Source: Halichoerus grypus (taxonomy: Eukaryota; Chordata; Mammalia; Carnivora; Phocidae). Taken from it: a DNA stretch of 64,000 nt. This document shows, piece by piece, positions 33,746-46,003 of this stretch; the stretch's first letter is position 1, and each line of letters starts with the position of its first letter. Position numbers and translations under genes: made by a program. Under the pieces are notes generated by a model that did no database searches, was not told the origin of the DNA, and saw nothing but the letters and a program-made list of their open reading frames with translations. Where the stretch lies: positions 40,062,603 through 40,126,602 of the forward strand of contig NC_135715.1 of the NCBI RefSeq assembly GCF_964656455.1, read 5' to 3'.

Positions 33746-35810
33746 GAACCCTATGCACTGTTCCACACTGTGGACTGAGCAGACCTCTCATGGAAACAGC
33801 CGTATAAACGTGGGCTTCATCCAATGTGTTCCCTTCTCAGAAGCGTTATATTTACTAAAGTTTCTGCCTGCTTTTTACCTGCTTTCCAAGTGCCTTCAAA
33901 AATTGTTTTCCGTATTCTTCCAGAGTTTACTATTGCTATCAGTAGGAGCATTAGTTCAATAAAAGCAACTCTACCATTCCTGGAAGTCTAATTTATTTTT
34001 TAAGACTGAACAAATCATGACGGAACTCTATTTGACTTCCCATCTGTGAGAATTTGCTAATGTCTGCCTATTTTATTCTAATTAGGACTATTATGAGGTA
34101 ATTTAGATAGTTTAAGGAATTACACTTCAAGATATTTAGAAAAAAATTTGGTGCTTGGATCAAAGCCTCATTGTTATTCTTCTTCCAACTCTACTCTCTA
34201 ACTCTTCAGTTTTCTAGAATAATTGCACACCTTCCTCTAAGAATGTGAAAAAGTGCAGTTAAACATGCTTAAAATACTAAGATCATATATACAAATTGGA
34301 AGATATATCAGGAATTATTAAGAGTCCATTTTTAGCTGTTGCAACCATAGTATGGATTTCAAAAATAAAGCCCAGAATACATACAAGGGAATTGTTCACC
34401 CAATTTAAAAACTATCGGATTTATCATTTGGTTATTTGAAAATAAACACATTAATCTTAGTTTTATTCCTATTTCACAGGCCTGACTGATCTACTTTTAG
34501 CGAAGCATTAACTTATTGGCAGTTGAATAACTTTTACCTAATAAAAATGTAATGACTTAAATGGCAGCATATTTTTCTCAAGCACAAAGAGAGTTTCCCC
34601 CAATGCCCTGGCTTACATTTAAAAAGCAGAGTATGGTAGTTAAGGTGAATCACAATGAGGAAAATAAGGGTGATGTTATTTTAATAATAACTCAAACTGT
34701 CTATAATATGTTTTAGTTTACCCACAGTTTGAAACTATCATGGGCGATTGTATAGATTCTTAGTGGCATTTGGAAACAGCAATACTCAGTCATTGTCTCA
34801 ATAAATTAACTATTTAAAATTAACTATTATAACTTGACATTTGACTTCAAATGATTTTCTCAATGTCAAACCACTTAATCAATAACATATGACATTGAAA
34901 CGACCTGCCCTTATTATATGAGTACCTTTGATAAAATGAGGATTTTCAGCGTTTAGTTCTAGTTTTCTTTTAAGCACTATGACTTGCTATATAAAATAAG
35001 AATTTTGAGTTTGGACCACAAGATATGTTATCAATCAGAAATAGTCTTCGTCTCTCAGATACATCTAAAAACACCCTCCACTTTATACTACTTTTCTCTA
35101 CTATCTTTTCAGATTCTACTCTTAACGCTTCTCTTCTCTCTCCTCACCTATTGTAGAGCCAGAAAATTACATTTTTGTTGGGCTTTTACAATTTCTTTTT
35201 GGTGGAAAGAGTAGAGGTCAGGAAGCATTCTATCTCAGGAAGATAGTTAAATGGCTGGCATTAAATTGTCTGCCAAAATGATGGAGTAGTATTCATTTTT
35301 ATTTTTCAGTGAAACCATATGAAATCACAAATAAAAGCACCCACTACCTTTAATGCAGAATTTAAATTAAAAATTCTTTCATGTTCCTGCCTTCTGAATC
35401 AAAACTTATTATGAGCAATTCATATTGACTCCAATTCTTTTTCGTTTTTAAAAGAGTTTCAATATCTAAGTTACAGCAAAATAATTTTAAACTCAAATTT
35501 AAAACAATCTTATTTATCAGGAAAATGGGTGTTTAAAACTATATATTTAATATTTGATGTTTAACCTTATTCATTATTAAGTGGTTGGAAAAAAATTAAG
35601 ATGCAAGTGGGTCAAATGTAATATGATCTACATTCTGTAAAGAAAATCTGGGAAAGTTTCTTAATGTTTAGTTGGTAGTATGTCAAAAGGAAAAATAAAT
35701 AAACCATTTTTTGTCTTCTGATTTTGTTTGTTTGTTAAACCATTGAATATTAAATCCAAATGTAAGGAATAATAGTCACTATAACTGCGATGATGAAAAT
35801 TATAAAAAAT
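33746..35810. other. Long unassigned AT-rich stretch
   Basis: About 2 kb without a gene or a named repeat. Frames of 72-76 codons (33744-33962, 34984-35214, both plus) are Ser/Leu-rich and lack motifs. Confidence 0.4.
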
Positions 35811-35814
35811 AAAA

Positions 35815-35915
35815 ACCACCAGAATAACAATTTGCATTAATTGAGTGCTAATTATAGGCCATGCACAGTGATAAGTGATTTGCTTAAATGAGCTTCTGTT
35901 TTTTTAATAATTCTA
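35815..35915 (-). mobile_element. MIR fragment
   Basis: 'TTAATTGAGTGCTAATTATAGGCCATGCACAGTGATAAGTGATTTGC' follows the complement of the MIR 3' half. Confidence 0.5.
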
Positions 35916-36017
35916 ATATCTTTTAATTGATATTATATAAACAGTTCTAGAGTCTGGAAAAGAAGAAATAATGCTTTATTCATATAAAATAAATTAATTT
36001 TAAAGTTCTCAAACTGG

Positions 36018-36207
36018 GGGCACCTGGGTGGCTCAGTTGGTTGAGCGTCTACCTTCAGCTCATGGTCCCAGTGTCCTGGGATGGAGCCCTGCATTGGTCT
36101 CCCCGCTCAGTGGGGAGTCTACTTCTCCCTCTCCCTTTGCCTGCCACTCCCCCTGCTTGTGCTCTCTCTCTGTGTCAAAATAAATAAATAAAATCTTTTA
36201 AGACAAT
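36018..36207 (+). mobile_element. CAN-SINE, plus strand
   Basis: Head GGGCACCTGGGTGGCTCAG. A ~10-bp deletion in the middle ('TCAGCTCATGGTCCCAG' lacks the usual GGTCATGATC spacing). Perfect 12-bp duplication TTCTCAAACTGG at 36006-36017 and 36208-36219. Confidence 0.95.
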
Positions 36208-36330
36208 TTCTCAAACTGGACAGAGATGTAGCCTTCGGAACTCACAATTCAGTTTGGTTCCACAGGGTCAATATGAGTCTTATCCTGGACTGAGAGACAT
36301 GGAGTACTACATAATATGTTCCCTGCCTTT

Positions 36331-36377
36331 AAGAATTAAAAGTATAAAAAAAAAAAAAAAAAAGAATTAAAAGTATA
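36331..36377 (+). repeat. Poly(A) flanked by a 16-bp direct repeat
   Basis: AAGAATTAAAAGTATA occurs at 36331-36346 and again at 36362-36377, separated by 15 consecutive A residues (36347-36361) and nothing else. The arrangement equals a target-site duplication with only a poly(A) tail in between, as if an L1-mediated insertion lost its whole body. Replication slippage with duplication is the alternative. Confidence 0.85.
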
Positions 36378-37025
36378 ACTAAGAACTCAAAACTTAAAAA
36401 AAGGAAAAAAAAAACAAGAAACAATACAATAAAATTTGTGTATTACCAAATTAAAAAATTTGTGCCAGGCTTAACAATTCCAGAGATTGGGTTTCCTCAT
36501 TTATTGTTGTTTCATTTTAAGAAGTGAGATCACTTTCCAGGAGATATTAACTCCTTACCATATGAAAACAAGCATGCCATAAGGGAAATTTGCCTTTAAA
36601 TAATGCATCAACTGATTGATCATTTATTGAAAACCTTTTTTATGCCGGATAATATTCCATTGAGGGGAGCAGTAGAGATAAGTGAAATATTTCCGTTATT
36701 ACTGGATGCTCGCAGAAAGAGGAAACAGACATATGTACAATTATTCTGCAATTTTACCTATATACTGGGATATTTTGAGTAATTCTATGCTTCCTACGAC
36801 CAGGAGCTCCTCCTTCTATCTCTGGTTATGGGAGAGAAGAGGCACAAAGAAAGTAAAATAGAACTGTATCTTTAACAAAGTTCACCAGGCAAAGAAAAGG
36901 AGCCAGAGTTGGACATACCAGACAAAATTATATTCAGGTAGATATGTCCTGCAGAGTGTTTGAAATGTGGGTATAGATCTCAGAAGAGAGGTCATGAACA
37001 ACACCCTACCTTCTGTGAAAATTTC
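36378..37025. other. Mostly unassigned; possible L2 tail
   Basis: At 36618-36700 'GATCATTTATTGAAAACCTTTTTTATGCC' resembles the complement of an L2 3' end. The rest has no recognised feature. Confidence 0.35.
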
Positions 37026-37029
37026 ACTT

Positions 37030-37190
37030 TGAGCTTTGTGATATCAGTATTGTTATTGCCATTTTACAAATAAGAAACTGAAACTCAGGGAAATTAATTC
37101 ATTTACGGTTGCATAACTAGTAATTGGCAGAGTTGGGCATTGAACCCAGCTAATCTGGCTATCGTATCTACCCCTGTTGTACTGTTTCTT
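37030..37190 (-). mobile_element. MIR fragment
   Basis: 'GCCATTTTACAAATAAGAAACTGAAACTCAGGG' and 'AGTAATTGGCAGAGTTGGGCATTGAACCC' are a good complement match to the MIR core. Confidence 0.75.
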
Positions 37191-37799
37191 CGTAAGCTTA
37201 CTAAAATATCAACTATGCACTAAGTCTGTATTACTTCAGTGACACTAGCTGTTGTATTTGGGTAAACCTGAAACATTGGTATTTTAACATAATAAATGTT
37301 TAGTTTCCACCCACTACAAGTCCAACTTAACGCAGGCAGTTGAAGGGAAAGGGTGCTCTACTCTGGTCACCTAGGCATAATGGCTGATGAATTCTCTGTC
37401 ATTAGCAACATGTGATTTTTAAAGTCATTTTGGATGTCTACGGGCAGCTAGAAAATGAGAAGATAGAGCATAGAGAATAGAGTCAAGGATTTTTATGAAC
37501 CAGGCTTAGAATTAGTATATGTAGCTTCCATCTACAATCCAATCACTAAGACTTAGTCACATGATTCCTTCCAGATGCAATTTTACAAGTGGGAAATAGT
37601 CTCTGACTGGGGATAAATTTTCAGATAAAAACTCTGTTTTGTGCAATTCTCTCTGCCACAAGCACTCCATCCCTTACATTATAGATTCCACTCTCATCCT
37701 TAAAGGAATACTATCATATTATAAAAAGACTTTTAATATGATATAAATCAAACATGGATAATCATCCGTGTATAATGATATTTCTTTCATAAAATTAAA
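37191..37799. other. No recognised feature
   Basis: About 600 bp of unassigned sequence before the minus-strand L1. Confidence 0.4.
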
Positions 37800-37820
37800 C
37801 TTAAAACATTATAATTTTTT

Positions 37821-38342
37821 AAATTTTATTTTATTATGTTAGTCACCGTGCATTACATCATTAGTTTTTGATGTAGTGTTCCATGATTCATTGTTTGCAT
37901 ATAACACCCGGTGCTCCATGCAATATATGCCCTCCTTAATACCCATCAATGGGCTAACCCGTCCCCCCACCCCCTTCCCCTCTAAAACCCTGTTTGTTTC
38001 TCAGAGTCCATAGTCTCTCATGGTTCGTCTCCCCCTCTGATTCCCCTCCCTTCATTTTTCCCTTCCTACTATCTTCTTTTTTTTTTTTTTTTAAACATAT
38101 AATGTATTATTTGTTTCAGAGGTACAGGTCTATAATTCATCAGTCTTACACAATTCACAGTGTTTACCATAGCACATACCCTCCCCAATGTCCATCACCC
38201 AGCCACCCCATCCCTCCTACCCCCACCACTCCAGCAACCCTCAGTTTGTTTCCTGAGATTGAGTCTCTTATGCTTTGTCTCTCTCTCTGGTTTCATTTTT
38301 ACCTCCCTTCCCTATGATCCTCTATCTTATTTCTCAAATTCC
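37821..38342 (-). repeat. L1 3'UTR, two-module form
   Basis: Read on the minus strand: a first module (38342 down to about 38093) ends in an A-tract (T-run at 38076-38092). A second module (about 38060 to 37821) repeats the AAACAAACAGGG / GAGCACCGGGTGTTATA order. It matches the arrangement in the full-length L1. Confidence 0.7.
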
Positions 38343-40557
38343 TTATATCCGTGAGATCATATGATACTTGTCTTTCTCTGACTGACTTATTTCACTTAGC
38401 ATAATACCCTCTAGTTCCATCCACGTCATTGCAAAAGGCAAGATTTCATTTTTTGATGGCTGCATAATATACCATTGTATAGATATACACCACATCTTCT
38501 TTATCCATTCATCTGTTGATGGACATCTTGGCTCTTTCCATAGTTTGGCTATTGTGGACATTGCTGCTGTAAACATTGGGGTGCCCATACCCTTTTGGAT
38601 CATTACATTTGTGTCTTTGAGGTAAATACCCAGTAGTGCAATTGCTGGGTCATGGGGTAGCTCTATTTTCAACTTTTTGAGGAACCTTCATACTGTTTGC
38701 CAGAGTGGCTGCACCAGCTTGCATTCCCACCAGCAGTGTAGGAGGGTTCCCCTTTCTCCACATCCTTGCCAACATCTGCCATTTCCTGACTTGTTAATTT
38801 TAGCCATTCTGACTGGTGTGAGGTGGTATCTCATTGAGGTTTTGATTTGGATTTCTTTGATGCCGAGTGATGTTGAGCACTTTTTCATGTGTCTGTTGGC
38901 CATTTGGATGTCTTCTTTGCAGAAATGTCTGTTCATGTCTTCTGCCCATTTCTTGATTGGATTATTTGTTCTTTGGGTGTTGAGTCTGATAAGTTCTTTA
39001 TAGATTTTGGATACTAACCCTTTATCTGATATGCCATTTGCAAATATCTTCTCCCATTCTGTCGGTTGACTTTTGGTTTTGTTGACTGTTCCCTTTGCTG
39101 TGCAAAAGCTTTTTATCTTGATGAAGTCCCAATCGTTCATTTTTGCCCTTGCTTCCCTTGCCTTTGGCGATGTGTCTAGGAAGAAGTTGTTGCGGCTGAG
39201 GTCAAAGAGGTTGCTGCCTGTGTTCTCCTCAAGGATTTTGATGGATTCCTGTCTCACATTTAGGTCTTTCATCCATTTTGAGTCTATTTTTGTGTGTGGT
39301 GTAAGGAAATGGTCATTTCATTCTTCTGCATGTGGCTGTCCAATTTTCCCAACACCATTTGTTGAAGAGACTGTCTTTTTTCCACTGGACATTCTTTCCT
39401 GCTTTGTGGAAGATTAGTTGACCATACAGTTGAGGGTCCATTTCTGAGCTCTCTATTCTGTTCCATTGATCTATGTCTGTTTTTGTGCCAGGACCACATG
39501 GTCTTGATGATTACAGCTTTGTAATAGAGCTTGAAGTCCGGAATTGTGATGCCACCAGCTTTACTTTTCTTTTTCAACATTCCTCTGGCTATTCAGGGTA
39601 TTTTCTGGTTCCATACAAATTTTAGGATTATTTGTTCCATTCTTTGAAAAAGGTTGATGGCATTTTGATAGGGATTGCTTTAAATGTGTAGATTGCTCTA
39701 GGTAGCATTGACATCTTCACAATATTTGTTCTTCCAATCCATGAGCATGGAACGTTTTTCCATTTCTTTGTGTCTTCCTCAATTTCCTTCATGAGTATTC
39801 TATAGTTTTCTGAGATTCTTTGCCTCTTTGGTTTGATTAATTCCTAAGTATCTTATGGTTTTGGGTGCAATTGTAAATGGGATCGACCCCTTAATTTCTC
39901 TTTCTTCTGTTTTGTTGTTGGTGTATAGGAATGCCACTGATTTCTGTGCATTGATTTTATATCCTTCCACTTTACTGAATTCCTGTATAAGTTCTAGCAG
40001 TTTTGGGGTAGAGTCTTTTGGGTTTTCCACATAAAGTATCATATCATCTGCAAAGAGTGAGAGTTTGACTTCTTCTTTGCTGATTTGGATGCCTTTGATT
40101 TCTTTTTGTTGTCTGATTGCTGAGGCTAGGATGTCTAGTACTATATTGAATAGCAATGGTGATAGTGGACATCCCTGCCGTGTTCCTGACCTTAGGGGGA
40201 AAGCTCTCAGTTTTTCCCCATTGAGAATGATATTTGCTGTGGGTTTTTCATAGATGACTTTTATGATATTGAGGTATGTACCCTCTATCCCTACACTCTG
40301 AAGAGTTTTAATCAAGAAAGGATGCTGTATTTTGTCAAATGCTTTTTCTGCATCTGTTGAGAGGATCATATGGTTCTTGTTTTTTCTTTTATTAATGTAT
40401 TGTATGATATTGATTGATTTGCAGATGTTGAACCAACCTTGCAGCCCAGGAATAAATCCCACTTGGTATGGTGAATAATCCTTTTAATATACTTTTGGAT
40501 CCTATGGGCTAGTATTTTGGTGAGAATTTTTGCATCCATGTTCATTGGGGTATTGGT
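38343..40557 (-). pseudogene. L1 ORF2 C-terminal half, broken
   Basis: Remnant of the L1 endonuclease/reverse-transcriptase gene lacking the endonuclease and the start of the RT domain. The first long piece (40462-39800, 220 codons) contains RT motifs and the intact catalytic FADD (complement of 40043-40054, residues 127-130 of this piece). A 4-base loss near 39805 shifts the frame ('KEAKNLRKL' then stop). Further open pieces are at 39580-39284, 39272-38688 and 38672-38343. The C-terminal Cys motif keeps its full C-x3-C-x7-H-x4-C spacing (about 38778-38720), unlike the copy at 8733-12544. Terminal stop near 38343. It cannot make a functional protein. Confidence 0.95.
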
Positions 40558-40578
40558 CTTAAAACATTATAATTTTTT

Positions 40579-41780
40579 TAACTTACAAAGAACTTTTTTG
40601 GGGATGGGAAATATGGAGGTCAGCTGACATTTCATTGCCATCCTTTAAAACTGAGTTTTTATGGATACAAAATAGGATGAGAGAAATAAATAAGTCACCC
40701 ATTTGCCTATAATCCTCCATTAATTTTTAATTTTTGCACTATATATCAATTCTTATATGTGTTCTTTCTTGTGGATACTTCTTATGTCTCATTCAGAGTG
40801 TTCTGGCTTACTGATTTTATTCCTTGTTTTGTTTAGGATGAGACATGTGCATAGATCTGACTATAGATATGGATGTATTTATAAATATAGTTATATGATT
40901 ACGTAGCAAAATAATCAGTGCAATGCTATTTTTAACCAATGTAATTTGGTAAATATGCATTTAATATTTTTCTATTCCACAGTTACTACATTTCTGAACA
41001 AGTTTATGATGTTTTTAATCTGATAATTTTTAAGATAATGAAATAAATGTATCAAAACAATAATAAAACCCATAATGTTTAATATAATTCACTAACCTTG
41101 TCTCTATTTCTAGTCAATCAACCAGAGAATATAATAATGTGTAAAAGACTGGATATGACTTAGCAATAAGCTAATAACAATAGCCATATAACTCTCTTGG
41201 ACACTAAAAAAATATGTAAAATTAGGGAAATTTTTGCCATAATTTTTTTTCTGCTGTTAAAAGTGTTTACAATGAAAAAATATATTTTGTAACTCACTAT
41301 TCTGAATAATATGTTTCTGTGTGGTTAGTCTAGAAACATTTTTTTCATTGTATCCATGAAATTTTCATTATGTTTTCAATATATTAATAATTCATAGAAT
41401 ATGAAAAATAAAGAATATAAATGATACAAAGAATAACAGAACTATCTTCATTTAAGTGTCCCAAGAGATGAGCAAAATGCCTAAATTTTTCTCAGTATAA
41501 ACAGCTTCCCAGAATGACTGGAAGAAATCGTGTTTTATCTTTACTCAGGATTTTCCTATACATATTATTACAATGGCTATATTAATTTTTATGCACATCC
41601 ATCCATGAATTTACTAAAAAAGAGAGTGCATGTTAGAGTCTGTCCATATTTTCATATCCATTTTAGTTAACTGAATACATATAATTCCTCACATATAGGC
41701 AAAGTATTATTTGAATTATTTGTATACATATACAAATACAAATAATATATATAAACATGTTTGTCATAGACATATATACA
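40579..41780. other. AT-rich, no recognised feature
   Basis: About 1.2 kb of AT-rich DNA with no named repeat or gene. Confidence 0.4.
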
Positions 41781-41789
41781 CTATATGTG

Positions 41790-41834
<45 letters not shown>
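41790..41834. repeat. (TA)n microsatellite, about 22 units
   Basis: Uninterrupted TA run. It is self-complementary and can extrude a cruciform. Likely length-polymorphic. Tyr/Ile-repeat frames over it are artefacts. Confidence 0.97.
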
Positions 41835-41839
<5 letters not shown>

Positions 41840-42100
41840 CCTGTATTTTCCAACATCTGTTACCAAAATAAAAGCCAACAGAATAAAGAAGAAAGGCAAG
41901 AGTTTACAAAAGAAGTATTTCTCTCCTTCTCTTGCCACTGTCAAGTGTGGATTCCAAACTTAAGACTAGGAACTTCTTTTAGTTTTCCTAGAAGTCTCTA
42001 ATGTTGATATACAGATCCATTCTTCAAAAGACAAGTTAAGGGTGTCTATACTCTTAAGTTGAACAATTGGACATTGATCTAATTGAACCCAAGTGATATT
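41835..42100. other. No recognised feature
   Basis: Short unassigned segment between the TA run and the next SINE. Confidence 0.4.
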
Positions 42101-42111
42101 GATTACCTTTA

Positions 42112-42303
42112 TTTATTTTTTTTAAAGATTTTATTTATTTATTTATTTGTCAGAGAGAGCACAAGCAGGGGGAGTGGCAGACAGAGGGAGGAGCAGGCTC
42201 CCCCTTGAGCAAGGAGCCTAATGCAGGACTCGATTCCAGGACCCCGGGATCATGACCTGAGCCAAAGGCAGATGCTTATCCTACTGAGTCACCCAGGTGT
42301 CCT
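42112..42303 (-). mobile_element. CAN-SINE, minus strand
   Basis: Minus copy with a diverged head (GAGTCACCCAGGTGTCC). The core duplication ATTACCTTTA lies at 42102-42111 and 42310-42319, with a few extra bases between the head end and the right copy. Its head faces the head of the plus copy at 42564. Confidence 0.92.
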
Positions 42304-42563
42304 GACTTTATTACCTTTAATAGAGAATTAAGACATCTCATTTTGATGTCAAATGAACAGAAGGTGAAAAAAAAATCAGCAGATTCCAGAAATTTTGGAA
42401 TAAAAAACATTCCCTTGAATTTTACCTTTTCATTTTTTAAGTGTGAAAAAGCTAAAACAGTATCTTCAGGAGACATAAAATAGGAGATGCTAGTGAAAAT
42501 TTCATTGTAGATCCACACTCTAAGTCATAAGCCTTATAAAATCTTTAAAATTTTCCCCATTCG

Positions 42564-42757
42564 GGGGTGCCTGGGTGGCTCAGACAGTTAAGTGTCCAAC
42601 TCTTGGTTTTGGCTCAGGTCATGATCTCAGGGTTGTGGGATCAAGCCCCGCATCGGGCTCCATGCTCAGTGTGGAGTCTGCTTGAGATTCTCTCTCCCTC
42701 TCCCTCTGCCCCTCCTGCTCATACTCTCTCTCTCTAAAATAAATAAATAAATCTAAA
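42564..42757 (+). mobile_element. Older CAN-SINE, plus strand
   Basis: Head GGGGTGCCTGGGTGGCTCAG with 'CCAACTCTTGGTTTTGGCTCAGG' and 'GAGTCTGCTTGAGATTCTCTC', traits of the older subfamily. Flanking similarity TTTTCCCCATTC / ATTTCCCCTATT is an imperfect duplication. Confidence 0.92.
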
Positions 42758-42779
42758 AAAATATTTCCCCTATTTATAC

Positions 42780-42945
42780 AAGAAAAATAGTTTGTAAATA
42801 AACATACAGATGTATGCATAATATGTATGTTTGTATTTGTATATATACAAACATACATATATTTACATTCATGGGTATAGATACATATATCCATACATAT
42901 ACATATAAACATGTATATAACACACATATAAATTTAAATAAATAT
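42780..42945. repeat. ATAC/TATG-rich low-complexity tract
   Basis: Mixed ACATAC, TATGTA and ATATAC motifs without a fixed period. The 102-codon minus frame across it (42619-42927) is not supported as a gene. Confidence 0.7.
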
Positions 42946-44355
42946 AAATTTTAAATGTTCTGATATGGCATGTCCCAGTTTTAGTTTGGTTTGGTTTATT
43001 TGGTTGGTTTTTAACTTGTAACACTGTGTGCAAGTTTTTACCAATCATTATCTCAAAACTTATAATTAAATGCTTCCATACAAACTTTATAAACTTCTAG
43101 TGCTCAAAATTGTGATTCTATAAAATAATTTTCTAAACTCCCCCAAATTATTTGAATATCATGGTGATGAATAGTTGTTTTATCACAATCTATATTTTGT
43201 TATGTCAGGTGTTTTGGAAAAATACTTAACTATCTCTTAATCTGTTATTGATAAAACTAAATTAAATTATAGAGGTGGTATTAAGTTAAACCAAATTACT
43301 TGATAATATTGGCATGAAACACATGGAGAAAGTAAAAATTACATATAAGGTAATGTCAGAGGGAATAATGGAGTTTGGACTCCAAAAATAATCTCCTCCA
43401 TAGAAGCTATAAGAACAATGACAAAAATTTCCAAAACTAACTTTTCCAGAACTCTGAAAACTGACCCATGGTTTGCAAAACTCCAGGGAGCACTTATTAA
43501 AGAAAAATCACTTTGAGAAAGGTGAGCTTTGTGGCATTTAACCAGCTCTGTTCCCATCCTCCTTTCTTCAGTTCCACAGTAGCCTTGAAAACATGCAGGC
43601 CTATAGTCATGGTGAAAACCAGAAGCCTAGCAGCCACTGAAAGGGGAAGAAATGAATTAGACTCCCCCCACAAATCTTCACTCCCTGAGAATTGTCATAA
43701 CCAACCCTGCCTAGCAATTTCCTAGAAACCCTACTCACAAAGGTTATCTTTATTTCATCTGCCTTAGAGCCCCTCTAGGGTGAACAGCCTGTTCTCAGTG
43801 GTGCTTGTCAAAAACAATCTATAGGAATTGTTTAACATGGCAGCTACCTGAGGTGGTAATAACAGTTGGGGCAAACAACAAACTCAACAAAGAACATCAA
43901 AGGTAAAGCTGGCAAATAAGATGTATGATGTCCCTAGGGGATTTAAAAAGGACACATATTTCTGGGGATCAAGAAATCAATGCACATGTGTAGGGCTGTA
44001 TGCATTTTTAGGAGAGACCTAGAAAGTTCCTAAGCTCTCAGCTCTGGCTCTCCTTGAGGGTCTGACAAACTGGAAGTGAATGCTAAGACAGAGTTGCAAC
44101 TAAATTCCTATGTGAGAAATGATAGCATGCGTCAACACAGAGAGAGAACCCCTGCGCAAAAGCCAAGAGACTTAACTGTATTTAAGCTTTGCAGAAAATC
44201 TCCTTTCAATCATTAGCTGACCATTAAGCTAAATGAGTGGAAACTCAGAGATTATACATGACAAAGAATATATATGCTTTATGGAATAAGAACATTAAAG
44301 CTCTTAATAATTCCTGAAGAAGGGAAAATACTGATTCAAGAATTTACATGTTAAT
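42946..44355. other. Unassigned; end may be old L1 5' region
   Basis: About 1.4 kb with no named repeat. The portion 43500-44355 is less AT-rich and may be the decayed 5'UTR of the L1 that follows, which I cannot confirm. Confidence 0.35.
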
Positions 44356-44360
44356 GATTA

Positions 44361-45850
44361 AAAATGTCTGGGTTTCAACAAGAAATAAAGATAAATGCTA
44401 AGAATCTAGAATGTTTATACACAAGAGAAAAAAAATCAATGGAAAAAATAAGAGGGAATTCAGATGTTCAATTTTTTAGACAAAAACATTAAAATATCTA
44501 TTTCAAATATGACAACATCAGGAAACTGTATCTAAATAATTAAAGGAAAGTGTGAGAATAATGTCTGACTAAATAGAGAATCACAACAAAGACACAGATA
44601 GTATGAAAAAGAACCCAAGAGAAATTCTGGAGTTGAAAAGTATAATGACTGAAATTTAAAAAAAAAAATTACTAGAGTTCTCAATAATATATTTGAATTG
44701 GCTTAATAAAAAATTAGCAAGCATAAGATAGGTCAGTTTAGATTATCTAGAGTGAGAGACCAAAAGAAAAAGAATGAAGAAAACGAAAAGAGTCTCCTAG
44801 ACTTATGTGACAGTGTCAAGCATACCAACATGCACCAGATAGGAGTCCCAGAAGGGAAGAGTGGGAGGAAGAAGCAGAAATGATATTTGTAAAAAATGCC
44901 CCAAATTTTTCAAATTTCATAAGTATTCATATACATATCTAAGAAGCTCAAATGAATTTCAAGTAGGATAATTTCAAAAGGTCCAGACATAGACATACTG
45001 TAAGCAAACTGTTGAAATCCAAATACAAATGGAGAATTTTAAAAATAGCAAGAGAGAAGTGATTCATCATGTGAAAAGGAATCCTCAAGAAGTTTAACAA
45101 CCAGTTTTTCATCAGAAACTAGGAGGCCAATATGGAATGGCATATCCAGAGTCCTGGGGGTAGAAGGGGAGCCAAAAAACAAAGAACAAGAAAAAACTCT
45201 TAACCAAGAATTCTATATCCAGCATAACTATCCTTAAAAAATAAAGGACAGATAAAGACTTTCACAACAATTAAAGGAACTTCTTCAGGTATGAATAAAA
45301 GGGCACAAGACAGTTAAGTTCACATGAAGAAATAAAGAGCAAATGTAATAAAGAATACATGTAACTACTTAGAAAAATATAAAGACAGTATAAACATGAT
45401 TTTCGTAGCTTTTTTTATTTCCTGTATGATGTAAAAGACAACTACATAAAGTTGCCTTAAAATTATAACACTGTTTTGATGGCTTATAATGTGTAAAGAT
45501 ACCATTTTTATGATAATAATAGCACAAAAGAGTGAGGAGTTAAGGGAGCCATGAAAAAGCCCAGTTTTTATAGATTACTGAAATTAAATTGATGTTAATT
45601 CAAAGAAGACTGCTAAAAATTGGTTTAAAGGAAAAATATGGAAAAATATATATCATGGAAGCAGGACCAAAAGAGAGCTGGATGGCTATGCTCATATCAG
45701 ACAGTTAAGGCAAAAATTGTTACTGAAGACAAAGAGAGATGTTTTATAAACATAAAATGTCAATCTATTAGGAAGATACAGCAATTGTAGACATACATAC
45801 ACCTACAAACAGAGAGCTGGAATACATGAAGAAAAACAGAATTGAAGTTA
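44361..45850 (+). mobile_element. Ancient L1: ORF1 to ORF2 endonuclease
   Basis: Plus-strand old-L1 order: 'TGGGTTTCAACAAGAAATAAAG' (44370), 'AAATTCTGGAGTTGAAAAGTATAATGACTGAAAT' (44620), 'AGGAGTCCCAGAAGGGAAGAG' (44840), 'AAGAAGCTCAAATGAATTTCAAGTAGGATAA' (44940), 'TTCTATATCCAGCATAACTATCC' (45210), the inter-ORF 'GATGGCTTATAATGTGTAAAGATACC' (45478), then endonuclease-domain sequence to 'GAAAAACAGAATTGAAG' (45833-45849). Here the L1 sequence breaks off at a SINE remnant. No open frame is left. Confidence 0.8.
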
Positions 45851-46003
45851 AGAGCAGGAGAAGGGAGAGGGAGAAGCAGGCTCCCCGCTGAGCATGGAGC
45901 CCACTGTTGTGATGATGCGGGGTGCGATCCTAGGACGCTGGGATCATGACCTGAGTCTGAGCCAAAGGCAGATGCTTAATAGATGGAGCCACCCAGGCGC
46001 CCC
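45851..46003 (-). mobile_element. Truncated CAN-SINE at a deletion junction
   Basis: Minus copy that keeps the head (GAGCCACCCAGGCGCCCC, ends about 46003) and most of the body but lacks the A-rich tail that should lie at its low-coordinate end. No flanking duplication is found. L1 sequence is endonuclease-type before it and C-terminal ORF2 after it, so the RT part of the L1 and the SINE tail are missing together. One deletion explains both. Confidence 0.85.

Larger units (their letters stand above)
37821..40557 (-). mobile_element. 5'-truncated carnivoran L1, minus strand
   Basis: About 2.74 kb comprising the ORF2 second half and the bipartite 3'UTR, related to the element at 5727-13007. A perfect duplication of up to 21 bp (core AAAACATTATAATTTTTT) lies at 37800-37820 and 40558-40578. 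Its T-rich end partly overlaps the L1's own tail, so the true length is 15-21 bp. The truncation lies in the reverse-transcriptase part of ORF2 ('AGACCAATACCCC'). This is the common outcome of incomplete reverse transcription. Confidence 0.97.

Noticed and set aside
41663..42001. Tyr/Ile repeat frames on both strands
   Set aside because: Translation of the (TA)n tract and its AT-rich flanks.
44140..44170. CCCTGCGCAAAAGCC resembling part of a U6 snRNA
   Set aside because: Only about ten bases match and the flanking U6 sequence is absent.
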